Below, piece by piece: positions 23,934-33,235 of a stretch of 64,000 nucleotides of DNA. Within the stretch, counting starts at the first letter, position 1; every line of letters begins with the position of its first letter. The stretch spans positions 1 through 64,000 of the forward strand of contig NZ_SBKP01000005.1 in assembly GCF_004122115.1 (NCBI RefSeq), written 5' to 3'. A model generated the notes under the pieces. That model was not told the origin of the DNA and did not search any database. It was given only the letters and a program-made list of their open reading frames with translations. Position numbers and translations under genes: made by a program. The DNA is from Sphingobium fluviale (GTDB lineage Bacteria > Pseudomonadota > Alphaproteobacteria > Sphingomonadales > Sphingomonadaceae).

Positions 23934-24954
23934 CCACCGCCTGCGATATGTTGGTAAACCCGTCGCGCATCAGCAATTCCTTCAGTCCCTTGTTGATCCG
24001 TGCCGCGAGCCAAGGACCTTCGTAGACCATCGCACTATAAATCTGCACCAGCGATGCGCCAGCGCGTATTCGCTCATAGGCTTGCTCCGCGTTTGCGATG
24101 CCGCCGACACCGATCAGCGGCACCGATGTGCCCAAGGCTGCCCGGAAATCCCGCAACCGCTGGAGCGCGAGGTCATGCAAAGGCGCGCCGGAGAGGCCGC
24201 CTGTCTCACCCGCGTACCGGGATTGCAACGCAGGGCGGCTGATCGTGGTGTTCGATACGATCAGGGCGTCGATCTTGTGCTCCGTCACGCTTGCCGCGAT
24301 GTCGTCTATGTCGGCTGGCTCAAGGTCCGGCGCCACCTTGAGGAAAATGGGCGGGCCTTGCTCGCCGCGCGCCGCCATAACCGCGCCGAGCAGCTCATCC
24401 AGCGGCCCGCGCCCCTGCAATGCGCGCAGTCCTGGCGTGTTGGGGGACGATATGTTGACGGTAAGATAGTCTGCCAGTGGGGCCATTGCCTGTATGCCGG
24501 TGACATAATCGGCAATGCGGTCTGCTGCGTCCTTGTTGGCGCCGATGTTGATGCCTATCACACGGCCTGCGCGCGGCATGGCGGCGATGCGCCGCGCGGC
24601 GTCTGCCTGCCCGCCATTGTTGAAGCCCATGCGGTTGATGACGGCGCGGTCTTCGGCGAGGCGAAACAGGCGGGGCTTGGGATTGCCGCTCTGTGGCAGC
24701 GGAGTAAGAGTGCCCAGCTCCGCAAAACCATATCCGAAATGGTGCATTTTGTGGGCTACCAAACCATCCTTGTCGAAGCCCGCCGCCAGACCGACCGGGT
24801 TAGGAAAGTCGATGCCTGCCATCCGTATGCTCAGCATAGGGTCGGCCCCAGCCGGGCTGCCTTGGGGCATTGCTCCTATGGTTTGCATTGCCAGATGATG
24901 TGCCTTCTCGGCGTTCAGGCGGAATAACAATGGGCTGAGTAGGCGGTAAATCAT
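23911..24954 (-). CDS. pyrD: Dihydroorotate dehydrogenase (quinone), class 2
   Basis: The 347-aa membrane-associated flavoenzyme oxidises dihydroorotate to orotate in pyrimidine synthesis and passes electrons to quinone. The N-terminal amphipathic helices (MIYRLLSPLLFRLNAEKAH) mark class 2. FMN-binding and active-site motifs are GLAAGFDKDG, NRMGFNNGG, VNISSPNTPGLR (catalytic Ser), ISNTT-like VSNTTISRP and the GVGGIANAEQAYERI phosphate site. The length is typical. It is the first gene of a pyrD-ggt pair. Confidence 0.96.
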   Translation of the reverse strand: MIYRLLSPLLFRLNAEKAHHLAMQTIGAMPQGSPAGADPMLSIRMAGIDFPNPVGLAAGFDKDGLVAHKMHHFGYGFAELGTLTPLPQSGNPKPRLFRLAEDRAVINRMGFNNGGQADAARRIAAMPRAGRVIGINIGANKDAADRIADYVTGIQAMAPLADYLTVNISSPNTPGLRALQGRGPLDELLGAVMAARGEQGPPIFLKVAPDLEPADIDDIAASVTEHKIDALIVSNTTISRPALQSRYAGETGGLSGAPLHDLALQRLRDFRAALGTSVPLIGVGGIANAEQAYERIRAGASLVQIYSAMVYEGPWLAARINKGLKELLMRDGFTNISQAVGVDAPRG

Positions 24955-24999
24955 GATGTCTCGTTATGGCAGTCGGGCAACCGCTCGTCAAAGCGTTCG

Positions 25000-25176
25000 C
25001 TTTCTGACCGAAATGCCGTGAAACTGTATATCATAACGTATCCATGTCCAATTCATACAAGCATGCCGCGTGGCTCTGGCATAAACAGATGCCGCGACCC
25101 GAAGGGCTCTCTGGTCATGCGACCAAGAGACCTTTATACCTTAGGCCCGGTAGCTATGTGCTGCCGGGCCTTTTTT
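25000..25176 (+). ncRNA. Candidate structured small RNA ending in an intrinsic terminator
   Basis: No convincing gene lies between pyrD (24954) and the AraC-type gene (25428). Two well-formed hairpins stand in tandem on the plus strand: 25105-25132 (TCTCTGGTC, loop ATGC, GACC-A-AGAGA) and the terminator at 25144-25176. The terminator implies a transcript that begins shortly upstream. The 5' end is a guess. A short ORF (25044-25259) runs through the terminator and is less likely. Function unknown. Confidence 0.4.
25144..25176 (+). terminator. Strong rho-independent terminator
   Basis: GGCCCGGTAGC pairs with GCTGCCGGGCC (11 bp with one G-T pair) around a 5-nt loop and is followed by six Ts. 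It is the clearest intrinsic terminator in the window and has no protein gene directly before it. Confidence 0.88.
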
Positions 25177-25427
25177 GTTGCGCCGGTCAGAGGCATTTGC
25201 TTGCGCGGAACCCTGAAAATGCTCTCGTCATGGAGTCTGACCGTTTTCCGAGCCGATGAGCGTTCTGCGTTCATCTTGAAAACGGTCTGGCGGGAAATTC
25301 GGATCAGGTACTGAGCAATATCTTGCCCGCACAGACACGCCGCTATAAAGACAACGGTATCAGGGTGGGAATTATATCCCGGTCCAGATGATATATAGAG
25401 AACGCACGGCAAGGGCAGCACGTCGTC
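25177..25427. other. Upstream region of the AraC-type gene
   Basis: No gene is supported between the terminator and the ATG at 25428. The stretch is moderately AT-rich toward its end and presumably carries the promoter of the regulator. Confidence 0.4.
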
Positions 25428-26306
25428 ATGGATCATTTATTTCCGGGGAAAGACGAAGAAACGCAGGTGGAACTGCATTATTGGGAACCATCAGAAAAAT
25501 TACGGTATTATTTTGGTTCTATATATCGCTTTTCCACTAATACGCCCAATTATAGAGACATGACGAGAGCAGACATGCCGCAGTTGCGGTTCATGGTGGC
25601 GGGGCATGGCGATTATGAGTTCTTCGATGGCCGGGTTGCTACCACGCCCGAAGTTTGTCTGGTCGGCCCTACTATGGGGGCGACACGTTTCCTCCTGAAA
25701 AGCCCTGCCGAGGTTTATGGCGTGTCCGTATTGCCATTGGGCTGGCTTGCCATGTGCGGAACCGATGCGAGCCAGCATGTCGATACGCTATTCGATGTCG
25801 TGCAGCGCGCAGGTGAGCGGTTCCAGAATGAGCTTGAGCGCCTTCGCGCCGAACCAGACAGAGATGTGGCTGCGGCAGGCCTTTGGGATTTTCTGGAGAG
25901 CGAGCTTAGCCCTGTGAGCAGCCAGATGATCGCGCTTGTGTCGGCGATTGACGAATGGCTGAGCGACTCCGACTCGCCGCAGATCGAGGACATTGTTGAG
26001 ACGACTGGCCTTTCCGCACGGCAGCTCGCACGTTATACCAACAAGCTCTATGGCGCGCCGCCCAAGCTGCTCGCGCGGAAATATCGGGCGCTGCGGTGTG
26101 CGTCGCAGATCGTGATCGATAAGAAGAACTGGACGGAGTTGTGCGACGAGGGGAATTTCTATGACCAGTCGCACTTCATCCGCGAGATCAAGCAGTTCCT
26201 AGGCCATACCCCGCACCAGTTGCTGCATGACCCGACGGCGGTGGCGCGGTTGACGGTGCAGCGGCGGGCGCTGACCGGGTTGGCCAAGATCAACCGGATC
26301 AGCTGA
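25428..26306 (+). CDS. AraC-family transcriptional regulator
   Basis: The 292-aa protein has an N-terminal sensor region of about 170 residues without a recognised fold. A C-terminal AraC DNA-binding domain follows, with a first HTH around IEDIVETTGLSARQLARYTNKLYG and a second around YDQSHFIREIKQFLGHTPHQ. The sequence FYDQSHFIREIKQFLG is the conserved second-helix signature. The effector and target genes are unknown. It stands alone in front of the suf regulon and a large intergenic palindrome. Confidence 0.9.
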   Translation: MDHLFPGKDEETQVELHYWEPSEKLRYYFGSIYRFSTNTPNYRDMTRADMPQLRFMVAGHGDYEFFDGRVATTPEVCLVGPTMGATRFLLKSPAEVYGVSVLPLGWLAMCGTDASQHVDTLFDVVQRAGERFQNELERLRAEPDRDVAAAGLWDFLESELSPVSSQMIALVSAIDEWLSDSDSPQIEDIVETTGLSARQLARYTNKLYGAPPKLLARKYRALRCASQIVIDKKNWTELCDEGNFYDQSHFIREIKQFLGHTPHQLLHDPTAVARLTVQRRALTGLAKINRIS

Positions 26307-26310
26307 CGCG

Positions 26311-26453
26311 GAGGCTGAGGAGATTTGGCTCAGAGGGGCCTGCAAAGCGCTATTTTCTGCGCTTCGGTGCTCACGTACCTTTAAGTACGCTGCGCTCCGA
26401 TGCTCGAAAATCCCACTTTTCGGCTCCCTCTGAGCCGAATCCTCACAGCCTCC
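26311..26453. repeat. Large imperfect inverted repeat (about 143 bp)
   Basis: GAGGCTGAGG followed by ATTTGGCTCAGAGGG on the left (26311-26337) pairs with CCCTCTGAGCC and CCTCACAGCCTC on the right (about 26426-26453). The centre, around GTGCTCACGTACC...GTACGCTGCGCTCC, is itself partly palindromic. Elements with this core recur in sphingomonad genomes, as far as I remember. It can form a long cruciform or transcript hairpin and may also stop transcription of the AraC-type gene. Confidence 0.65.
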
Positions 26454-26526
26454 TTTACAGGGCTTTTTCCACATGGAAAGGCACTGCAAAGGCTTGATTT
26501 GTAGGATCGCCGCGCCCACATGGCAT

Positions 26527-26551
26527 AAATCGGAGTGATTCGTTCCGAATT
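26527..26551 (+). promoter_or_regulatory. Putative IscR/SufR-type operator
   Basis: AAATCGGA and TCCGAATT form an inverted repeat separated by 9 bp, ending 18 nt before the regulator start codon. The position and dyad fit autoregulation by the Rrf2-type repressor encoded immediately downstream. Confidence 0.5.
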
Positions 26552-26569
26552 AGGTCGGGATTTGGAGTT

Positions 26570-27016
26570 ATGCGGCTTTCGAGCCTTGCGGATTATGCGG
26601 TGGTGATGATGGGCGCGGCTGCGCGCCATTGCGGCTCGGCGTCGCTTGTCGATGCCGAGGGTCGAAAGCGCGCGCGCACCAGCGCGACCGAGCTCGCCGC
26701 CGAGACCGGCATCCCGCTGCCCACCGCGCAGAAGCTCGTCAGCCTGCTTACCCGCGCGGGGCTGCTGAAATCCGTGCGTGGGGCGGGCGGCGGCATCAAG
26801 CTCGCGCGTCCCTCCGCCGCGATCAGCCTTGCGGACATTATCGAGGCGATCGAAGGGCCGATCGCGATGACCAACTGCACCACGCACACGACATGCAGCT
26901 GCACCATCGCGCCCGATTGCACCGTGAAACCGCACTGGAACGCGGTGAACAGCGCCATTCGCGGCGCGCTCGGCGATGTCAGCCTTGCCAGCATTTCAGC
27001 GGGAGCGCGGATATGA
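26570..27016 (+). CDS. Rrf2-family SUF operon regulator (IscR/SufR-like)
   Basis: The 148-aa regulator has an N-terminal winged helix (MRLSSLADYAVVMM, then LAAETGIPLPTAQKLVSLLTRAGLL) and a wing segment VRGAGGGIKLARP. A C-terminal cysteine group (Cys103, Cys109, Cys111, Cys117) could hold an iron-sulfur cluster. Like IscR it probably senses cluster status and represses the suf genes. A low-complexity insertion (RKRARTSATE) sits between helix 1 and 2. It is the first gene of the suf operon, with an operator-like dyad upstream and a palindromic repeat between it and sufB. Confidence 0.9.
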   Translation: MRLSSLADYAVVMMGAAARHCGSASLVDAEGRKRARTSATELAAETGIPLPTAQKLVSLLTRAGLLKSVRGAGGGIKLARPSAAISLADIIEAIEGPIAMTNCTTHTTCSCTIAPDCTVKPHWNAVNSAIRGALGDVSLASISAGARI

Positions 27017-27038
27017 ACCCGCGCGAAGCGCATTACCC

Positions 27039-27117
27039 TTTTTCTCTCGGCGTCCTCTGCGCCTCTGCGCGAGAAATTTTTGTTCGCGCAGAGGCCGCAA
27101 AGAGCGCAGAGAGTTTT
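27039..27117. repeat. Palindromic repeat, copy 1 (CTCTGCGCCTCTGCGCGAGA type)
   Basis: CTCTGCGCCTCTGCGCGAGA on the left pairs with TTCGCGCAGAGGCCGC and GAGCGCAGAGAG on the right. The flanking GAGAGCCGC tail is shared with copy 2 at 29751-29829. Translated in the minus frame such repeats give the familiar RRGAEDAE-type peptide. It lies between the regulator and sufB. Confidence 0.8.
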
Positions 27118-27146
27118 GAGAGCCGCTTCGCGGCGGGGGTGGTGCA

Positions 27147-28624
<1,478 letters not shown>

Positions 28625-28625
<1 letters not shown>

Positions 28626-29002
28626 TGAGATTTGGCTTTTTCTTCGCCACAGTGTTGTTAGCGAAGGCAGGAATAGCAGTTGCTCAGGTACCTGAAGGCG
28701 GCCTTACAGGTGATCAAAAAGCTTATATAGCCTATGATCAATGCATGATGCAGGCAGCGATGCGCGCGTCACGCACGCCTGCGAAAGATGAGGACATCTT
28801 TGGAATCGCTGAGGCTGACTGTGCAGCAACCCGCGCGGCAGTTGTGGTTGGCCTAGAATCTAACAAGCCTTTCCTCGATTCCCTTGATGCTGCTGACGCT
28901 GACAAGGCTGCTAAGTTTCCAGCATGGATCAGGGGCGTTCGGGAACGGCGCGCTGCAAGAGATGCCCAATTTGCGAGGCCAAATAATGCTCCAAATCAAT
29001 AA
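28625..29002 (+). CDS. Small exported protein of unknown function inside the suf operon
   Basis: ATG 28625 overlaps the sufB stop (TGATG), and the 3' end overlaps sufC by 17 nt. The 125-aa product has a clear signal peptide (RFGFFFATVLLAKAGIAVAQ) and a mature part with two cysteines (DQCMMQ and EADCAAT), hinting at a disulfide. No family is recognised. Codon use is lower in GC than in sufB and sufC, so it may be a late insertion. The fused junctions make it translationally coupled to suf expression. A periplasmic protein has no known place in cytoplasmic Fe-S assembly. Confidence 0.7.
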
Positions 29003-29729
29003 CCTCTCGAACACCGTCGGGGACAAGCCGATCCTAAAGGGACTCTCGCTCAGCATCAACGCGGGGGAGGTTCATGCGATCATGGGGCCGAACGGCGCGG
29101 GGAAATCGACGCTGGCCTATACGCTCGGCGGGCGGCCGGGGTATGAGGTGACGGGGGGTGAGGTCACATTTGACGGTCAGGATCTGCTCGCCCTCGCGCC
29201 GCATGAGCGCGCGGCGGCGGGGTTGTTCCTCGGCTTTCAGTATCCGGTCGAGATTCCGGGCGTGTCGAACCTGCAGTTCCTGCGCGAGAGCCTCAACTCC
29301 CAGCGCCGCGTGCGCGGGGAGGAGCCGCTTTCGGGCGCGGAGTTCATCAAGCTTGCCAAAGAGAAGGCGGCGCTGCTCGGCCTTGATATGGAGATGCTGA
29401 AGCGGCCGGTGAATGTCGGCTTTTCGGGCGGCGAGAAGAAGCGCGCCGAGATGGTGCAGATGGGCATCCTCGACCCGCGTCTTGCGATCCTCGACGAGAC
29501 GGACAGCGGGCTGGACATCGATGCGCTGAAGATCGTCGGCGCCGGCATCAACGCGATCATGCGCAAGCCCGACAAGGCGGTGCTGCTCATCACCCACTAT
29601 CAGCGGCTCTTGGATTATGTGAAGCCCGATTTCGTGCATGTGCTCTCCAAGGGGCGGATCATCAAGACCGGCGGGCCTGAGCTGGCGCTGGAGCTGGAGC
29701 GGGAAGGCTATGCAGAGGTGGTGGCGTGA
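28986..29729 (+). CDS. sufC: Fe-S cluster assembly ATPase SufC
   Basis: The 247-aa ABC-type ATPase powers SufBCD rearrangement. Visible are Walker A (GPNGAGKST), the Q-loop (FLGFQYPVEIPGVS), the ABC signature (FSGGEKKRAEM), Walker B with the following acidic residues (LAILDETDSGLDID) and the H-loop (LLITHYQRLL). The ATG at 28986 is chosen over an upstream in-frame one because MLQINNLSNTVGDKPILKG is the family start. It overlaps the end of the small upstream gene. Confidence 0.97.
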   Translation: MLQINNLSNTVGDKPILKGLSLSINAGEVHAIMGPNGAGKSTLAYTLGGRPGYEVTGGEVTFDGQDLLALAPHERAAAGLFLGFQYPVEIPGVSNLQFLRESLNSQRRVRGEEPLSGAEFIKLAKEKAALLGLDMEMLKRPVNVGFSGGEKKRAEMVQMGILDPRLAILDETDSGLDIDALKIVGAGINAIMRKPDKAVLLITHYQRLLDYVKPDFVHVLSKGRIIKTGGPELALELEREGYAEVVA

Positions 29730-29750
29730 GCGCCGCAGGCAGAATCCCCT

Positions 29751-29829
29751 GTTTCTCTGCGTACTCTGCGCCTCTGCGCGAGAAAAAATGTGTTCGCGCA
29801 GAGGCCGCAAAGGACGCAGAGATTTTTGA
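29751..29829. repeat. Palindromic repeat, copy 2 (CTCTGCGCCTCTGCGCGAGA type)
   Basis: The left arm CTCTGCGCCTCTGCGCGAGA is identical in its 20 central bases to copy 1. The right arm TTCGCGCAGAGGCCGCAAAG is likewise shared. It fills the sufC-sufD gap and is followed by the same GAGAGCCGC tail. Confidence 0.85.
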
Positions 29830-29856
29830 GAGCCGCTGTGCGGCGCGGAATGTGCT

Positions 29857-30609
29857 GTGACGGCTCTCGTTCTTCCGACGAAGCGCGCCGAGGACTGGCG
29901 CTATAGCGACGTTGAGGCGGCGGCATCCGTGTGGCCGGTGCCTGCGCCGGAGCGGATCGTGCTGGGGCCGGGCGAGCAGGGTAGCCAAGCACTGTTGCAG
30001 GATGCGGCGGACGATGCGGTGGTGGTGCGGGATTATGTCATCACGCTGGCCGAGGGCGCGCGGCTCGACTTTCATCTGCTGAATATTGGCGGGCGGCTGG
30101 GCCGGATGACCTTCGACGTGCGGCTGGAACGCGGCGCGCATTTCGGGCTGCATACGGCTGTGATCGGCGGCGGGGAGCAGACGCTGGAAGTCGTCACCAC
30201 CGTCAGCCACGCCGAGCCGGATGCGACGAGCGAGCAGGTGGTGCGCACGGTGCTGGGCGGGCGGGCGACGGGCAATTATCTGGGCAAGATCGGCGTCGCC
30301 AAACATGCGCAGGGCACGGACGCCAGCCAGTCGGTCAAGGCGATGCTGCTTTCGCGGCAGGCAAGCGCCAACGCCAAGCCGGAGCTGGAGATTTTCGCCG
30401 ACGATGTGAAATGCGCGCATGGCTGCGCGATCGGCGAGCTGGACAAACAGGCGCTGTTTTACATGGCGGCGCGCGGGCTGGACCCGCAGACCGCGCAGAC
30501 GCTCCTCTTGCGCGCGTTCGTGGCGGGTGTGTTTGATGGCATCGCGGACGAGGCGGAGCGCGAGCGGTTCGAGGCGGCGGCGCTCAAGAAGCTGGAGGGG
30601 TTGGCATGA
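29857..30609 (+). CDS. sufD: Fe-S cluster assembly protein SufD
   Basis: The 250-aa product is a short SufD, the partner of SufB in the SufBCD complex. TKRAEDWRYSDV at the N-terminus, a beta-helix in the middle, and the conserved C-terminal block ADDVKCAHGCAIGELDKQALFYMAARGL identify it. Enteric SufD is over 400 aa; the short form is usual in sphingomonads as far as I recall. A GTG start is used and no clear Shine-Dalgarno is seen directly upstream because the palindromic repeat fills the gap. It overlaps sufS by 4 nt. Confidence 0.93.
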   Translation: MTALVLPTKRAEDWRYSDVEAAASVWPVPAPERIVLGPGEQGSQALLQDAADDAVVVRDYVITLAEGARLDFHLLNIGGRLGRMTFDVRLERGAHFGLHTAVIGGGEQTLEVVTTVSHAEPDATSEQVVRTVLGGRATGNYLGKIGVAKHAQGTDASQSVKAMLLSRQASANAKPELEIFADDVKCAHGCAIGELDKQALFYMAARGLDPQTAQTLLLRAFVAGVFDGIADEAERERFEAAALKKLEGLA

Positions 30610-31829
30610 GTGGAGCGCTTGCGGCTCTGGACCGGCGCGCCGATTTCCCCGGCCTGCTGACCGCCGATGGCCAGCCGTGGCATTATCTTGACACCGCCGC
30701 GACCGCGCAGAAGCCCCGCGCGGTGATTGACGCGATGGCGCGGGCGATGGGCGAGGATTATGCCACCGTGCACCGCGGCGTCTATGCGCGCTCGGCCAAC
30801 ATGACCCTGGCGTTCGAGGCGGCGCGGCGGCGGGTGGCGGGGTTCATCGGCGCGGGCGGCGCAGAGGAGATCGTGTTCGTGCGCGGGGCGACCGAGGGGA
30901 TCAACCTCGTCGCGCAGAGCTGGGGCGGGGCGAACCTGCAGGCGGGCGACCGCATATTGCTGAGCCAGCTGGAGCATCACAGCAATATCGTGCCGTGGCA
31001 GATGGCGGCGGAACGGGCGGGCGCGCAGATCGATGTCGTGCCGCTGACTGAAGACAGCCGCATTGACGTTGAGGCGATGGCCGCGATGATTACGCCTGCG
31101 CATAAAATGGTCGCGCTGGCGCATGTGTCCAACGTGCTCGGCTCGACGCTCGATGTCGCCCGCGCGGCGGAGATTGCACATTCGGTGGGCGCGCTGCTGT
31201 TGGTCGATGGCTGTCAGGCGGTGCCGCGTGTGCCGGTAGATGTCGGTGCGCTGGGCTGTGATTTCTATGTGTTTTCAGGGCACAAGCTCTATGGGCCGAC
31301 CGGCATCGGCGTGCTGTGGGGCAGGAAAGAGCTGCTCGACGCGATGCCGCCCTATCAGGGTGGAGGCTCGATGATCGACCGCGTGACCTTCGCGAAGACC
31401 ACCTATGCCCCCGCGCCGACGCGGTTTGAGGCGGGAACGCCCGCGATCGTGGAGGCGGTCGCGCTGGCGGCGGCGGTGGATTATGTGGAGGGCATCGGCC
31501 TTTCCGCCATCCACGCGCATGAGGCGGCGCTGGTCGCGCAAGCGCGCGATGCGCTGTCGCAGATCAACTCTGTGCGCTTGCTTGGCCCGGAGGACAGCGC
31601 GGGCATCATTTCCTTTGAGGTGCAGGGGGTGCATCCGCACGATGTCGGCACCATATTGGATGAGGAAGGCGTCGCCATCCGGGCCGGGCATCATTGCGCG
31701 CAGCCGCTGATGGATTTCTTAAGCGTGCCCGCCACCGCGCGGGCAAGCTTTGGCATCTATAGCGACGAAAGCGACATCGCGGCGCTGGTGCGGGGAATAG
31801 AGAGAGTAAGGAAGATCTTCGCCAAATGA
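30606..31829 (+). CDS. sufS: Cysteine desulfurase SufS
   Basis: The 407-aa PLP enzyme takes sulfur from cysteine for cluster assembly. Lys227 (FSGHKLYGPTG) binds PLP, with His124 (LEHHSNIVPW) and Asp201 (LLVDGCQAVP) around the cofactor. The sulfur-accepting Cys364 lies in IRAGHHCAQPLM, the group II (SufS/CsdA) pattern. The length is typical. The gene overlaps sufD. There is no sufE in the window, so the persulfide acceptor must be encoded elsewhere or replaced. Confidence 0.97.
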   Translation: MSGALAALDRRADFPGLLTADGQPWHYLDTAATAQKPRAVIDAMARAMGEDYATVHRGVYARSANMTLAFEAARRRVAGFIGAGGAEEIVFVRGATEGINLVAQSWGGANLQAGDRILLSQLEHHSNIVPWQMAAERAGAQIDVVPLTEDSRIDVEAMAAMITPAHKMVALAHVSNVLGSTLDVARAAEIAHSVGALLLVDGCQAVPRVPVDVGALGCDFYVFSGHKLYGPTGIGVLWGRKELLDAMPPYQGGGSMIDRVTFAKTTYAPAPTRFEAGTPAIVEAVALAAAVDYVEGIGLSAIHAHEAALVAQARDALSQINSVRLLGPEDSAGIISFEVQGVHPHDVGTILDEEGVAIRAGHHCAQPLMDFLSVPATARASFGIYSDESDIAALVRGIERVRKIFAK

Positions 31830-31836
31830 GGACAAG

Positions 31837-32310
31837 ATGAACGAGGAACGCAAGATCATGACCGAGGAAGTGGACGCGGTTGCGCCCCCGCCCAAGGCGC
31901 GTGTGGACGAAGCGATGGAAAGCGCCGGCGACAAGCTGGAACGCAAGCGGGATTATCTCGAAGGCTTCCTGAGCCAGCAGCCTGCCGAAGCGGCGCCGGG
32001 CGAGCCGGGCGGAGACGTATATGAGGGCGTGATTGCGGCGCTGAAGGAAATTTATGACCCGGAGATTCCGGTCAATATCTATGACCTCGGCCTGATCTAT
32101 GGCGTCGACGTGACCGATGGCCATGTGGTGGTGACGATGACGCTGACCACGCCGCATTGCCCGGTGGCGGAGAGCATGCCCGCCGAGGTGGAACTGCGCG
32201 TAGGCGCTGTGCCGGGCGCGGGCGATGTGGAGGTGAACCTCGTCTGGGACCCGCCGTGGGACCCGCAATTGATGTCGGATGAAGCCAAGCTCGAACTGGG
32301 TATGCTATGA
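31837..32310 (+). CDS. sufT: SUF assembly protein SufT (MIP18/DUF59 family)
   Basis: The 157-aa protein has a variable charged N-terminus of about 60 residues and then the DUF59 domain: IAALKEIYDPEIPVNIYDLGLIYG, VVVTMTLTTPHCPVAESM and VNLVWDPPWDPQLMSDEAK. The cysteine in TTPHCPVA is the conserved residue. SufT-type proteins help Fe-S cluster maturation or transfer. An internal ATG 24 nt downstream (MTEEVDAV) is also possible. The stop overlaps sufA by 4 nt. Confidence 0.92.
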   Translation: MNEERKIMTEEVDAVAPPPKARVDEAMESAGDKLERKRDYLEGFLSQQPAEAAPGEPGGDVYEGVIAALKEIYDPEIPVNIYDLGLIYGVDVTDGHVVVTMTLTTPHCPVAESMPAEVELRVGAVPGAGDVEVNLVWDPPWDPQLMSDEAKLELGML

Positions 32311-32669
32311 CCGTAGAGACCAAGACCCCGCGCGCACGGCCTGCCGCCGTCACGCTGACGCCATCCGCCGAGAAGCGCATTGCGGACCTGATGGCGCGCG
32401 CGCCGGAGGGGGCGATCGGCGTCAAGCTTTCCACCCCGCGCCGGGGTTGCTCCGGCCTTGCCTATTCGGTCGATTATGTGACTGAGGAAGCCAAGTTCGA
32501 CGAGAAGATCGTGACGCCCGGCGGGGTGTTTTACATCGACGGCGGCTCGGTGCTCTATCTCGTCGGCAGCATCATGGACTGGCGCGAGGATGATTTCGCT
32601 GCCGGTTTCGTGTTCGACAATCCCAATGCCAAGGGAAGTTGCGGCTGCGGCGAGAGCTTTACGGTTTAA
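32307..32669 (+). CDS. sufA: A-type Fe-S carrier protein (SufA/IscA family)
   Basis: The 120-aa carrier moves clusters from SufBCD to targets. The three conserved cysteines are in RRGCSGLAY and the GSCGCGESF C-terminus. The rest is VTLTPSAEKRIADLM and GGSVLYLVGSIMDWRED. An N-terminal basic extension of about 12 residues is present. It closes the operon; the downstream lipoprotein-like gene starts 38 nt later. Confidence 0.95.
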   Translation: MTVETKTPRARPAAVTLTPSAEKRIADLMARAPEGAIGVKLSTPRRGCSGLAYSVDYVTEEAKFDEKIVTPGGVFYIDGGSVLYLVGSIMDWREDDFAAGFVFDNPNAKGSCGCGESFTV

Positions 32670-32707
32670 GGTGGCCTCTTGTGTGATCTGCGGTTAGTTA
32701 CTGTCCC

Positions 32708-33235
32708 ATGCGAACTCATCCACGCCTGATCCTTGCCCTGCTCCTCGCCCCCGCCGCATGTGCCGGGCCGGTGGAGACGCGCATCAATGCTGCGGGTGCT
32801 GGCGTGGCGCCGCAACAGGCGTTGATGTGGGCGCCGTTGCCCGCTGGCGCGAGTGCCGAGGTGGAGCAGGCGCGCACAGCCCTCGCCAGCGCGCTGCAAA
32901 CGCAGGGCTATCGCATCGTCGACGACGCGCCGCTGGCGCTCTCGTTGGGCGTGTCAGAGCGCCCGGCGCGGATCGGCCTGACGATGGGGCAGGGCGCGGC
33001 GCTATCCCCCGCCAAGGAGGACCGCCCGTTGCAAAGCTGCGATGACAGGATGCTGCGGCTGCGGGTGAGCATCGTTGACCCTGTGAGCGGTGAAACGCGC
33101 TATAGCGGCGCGGCGGAAGAAGCGCATTGCCACGCCACGCTCACAGAAGCGCTGCCCCGGCTCGCGCGGCTGGCGGTGGCGGATATGGCAAGCCCGGCAG
33201 GCACGCGCCTGGTGCAAAGCGCGGGCAGGGATTAA
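32708..33235 (+). CDS. Putative exported/lipoprotein-like unknown (DUF4136-like size)
   Basis: The 175-aa product starts with a short hydrophobic signal (LILALLLAPAACAG), whose cysteine could be a lipid anchor, though the PAAC box is not ideal. The mature part has an ALASALQTQGYRIVDDAPLALSL block typical of small outer-envelope proteins that pair a helix with beta strands, plus two cysteines (SCDD and EAHC). No firm family is assigned. It meets the kinase gene tail to tail with a 4-nt overlap of the two stops. Confidence 0.7.
   Translation: MRTHPRLILALLLAPAACAGPVETRINAAGAGVAPQQALMWAPLPAGASAEVEQARTALASALQTQGYRIVDDAPLALSLGVSERPARIGLTMGQGAALSPAKEDRPLQSCDDRMLRLRVSIVDPVSGETRYSGAAEEAHCHATLTEALPRLARLAVADMASPAGTRLVQSAGRD

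Noticed and set aside
25044-25259. Short plus-strand frame (71 codons) after pyrD
   Set aside because: It runs straight through a strong intrinsic terminator, so the transcript would end before its stop; a non-coding RNA is more likely.
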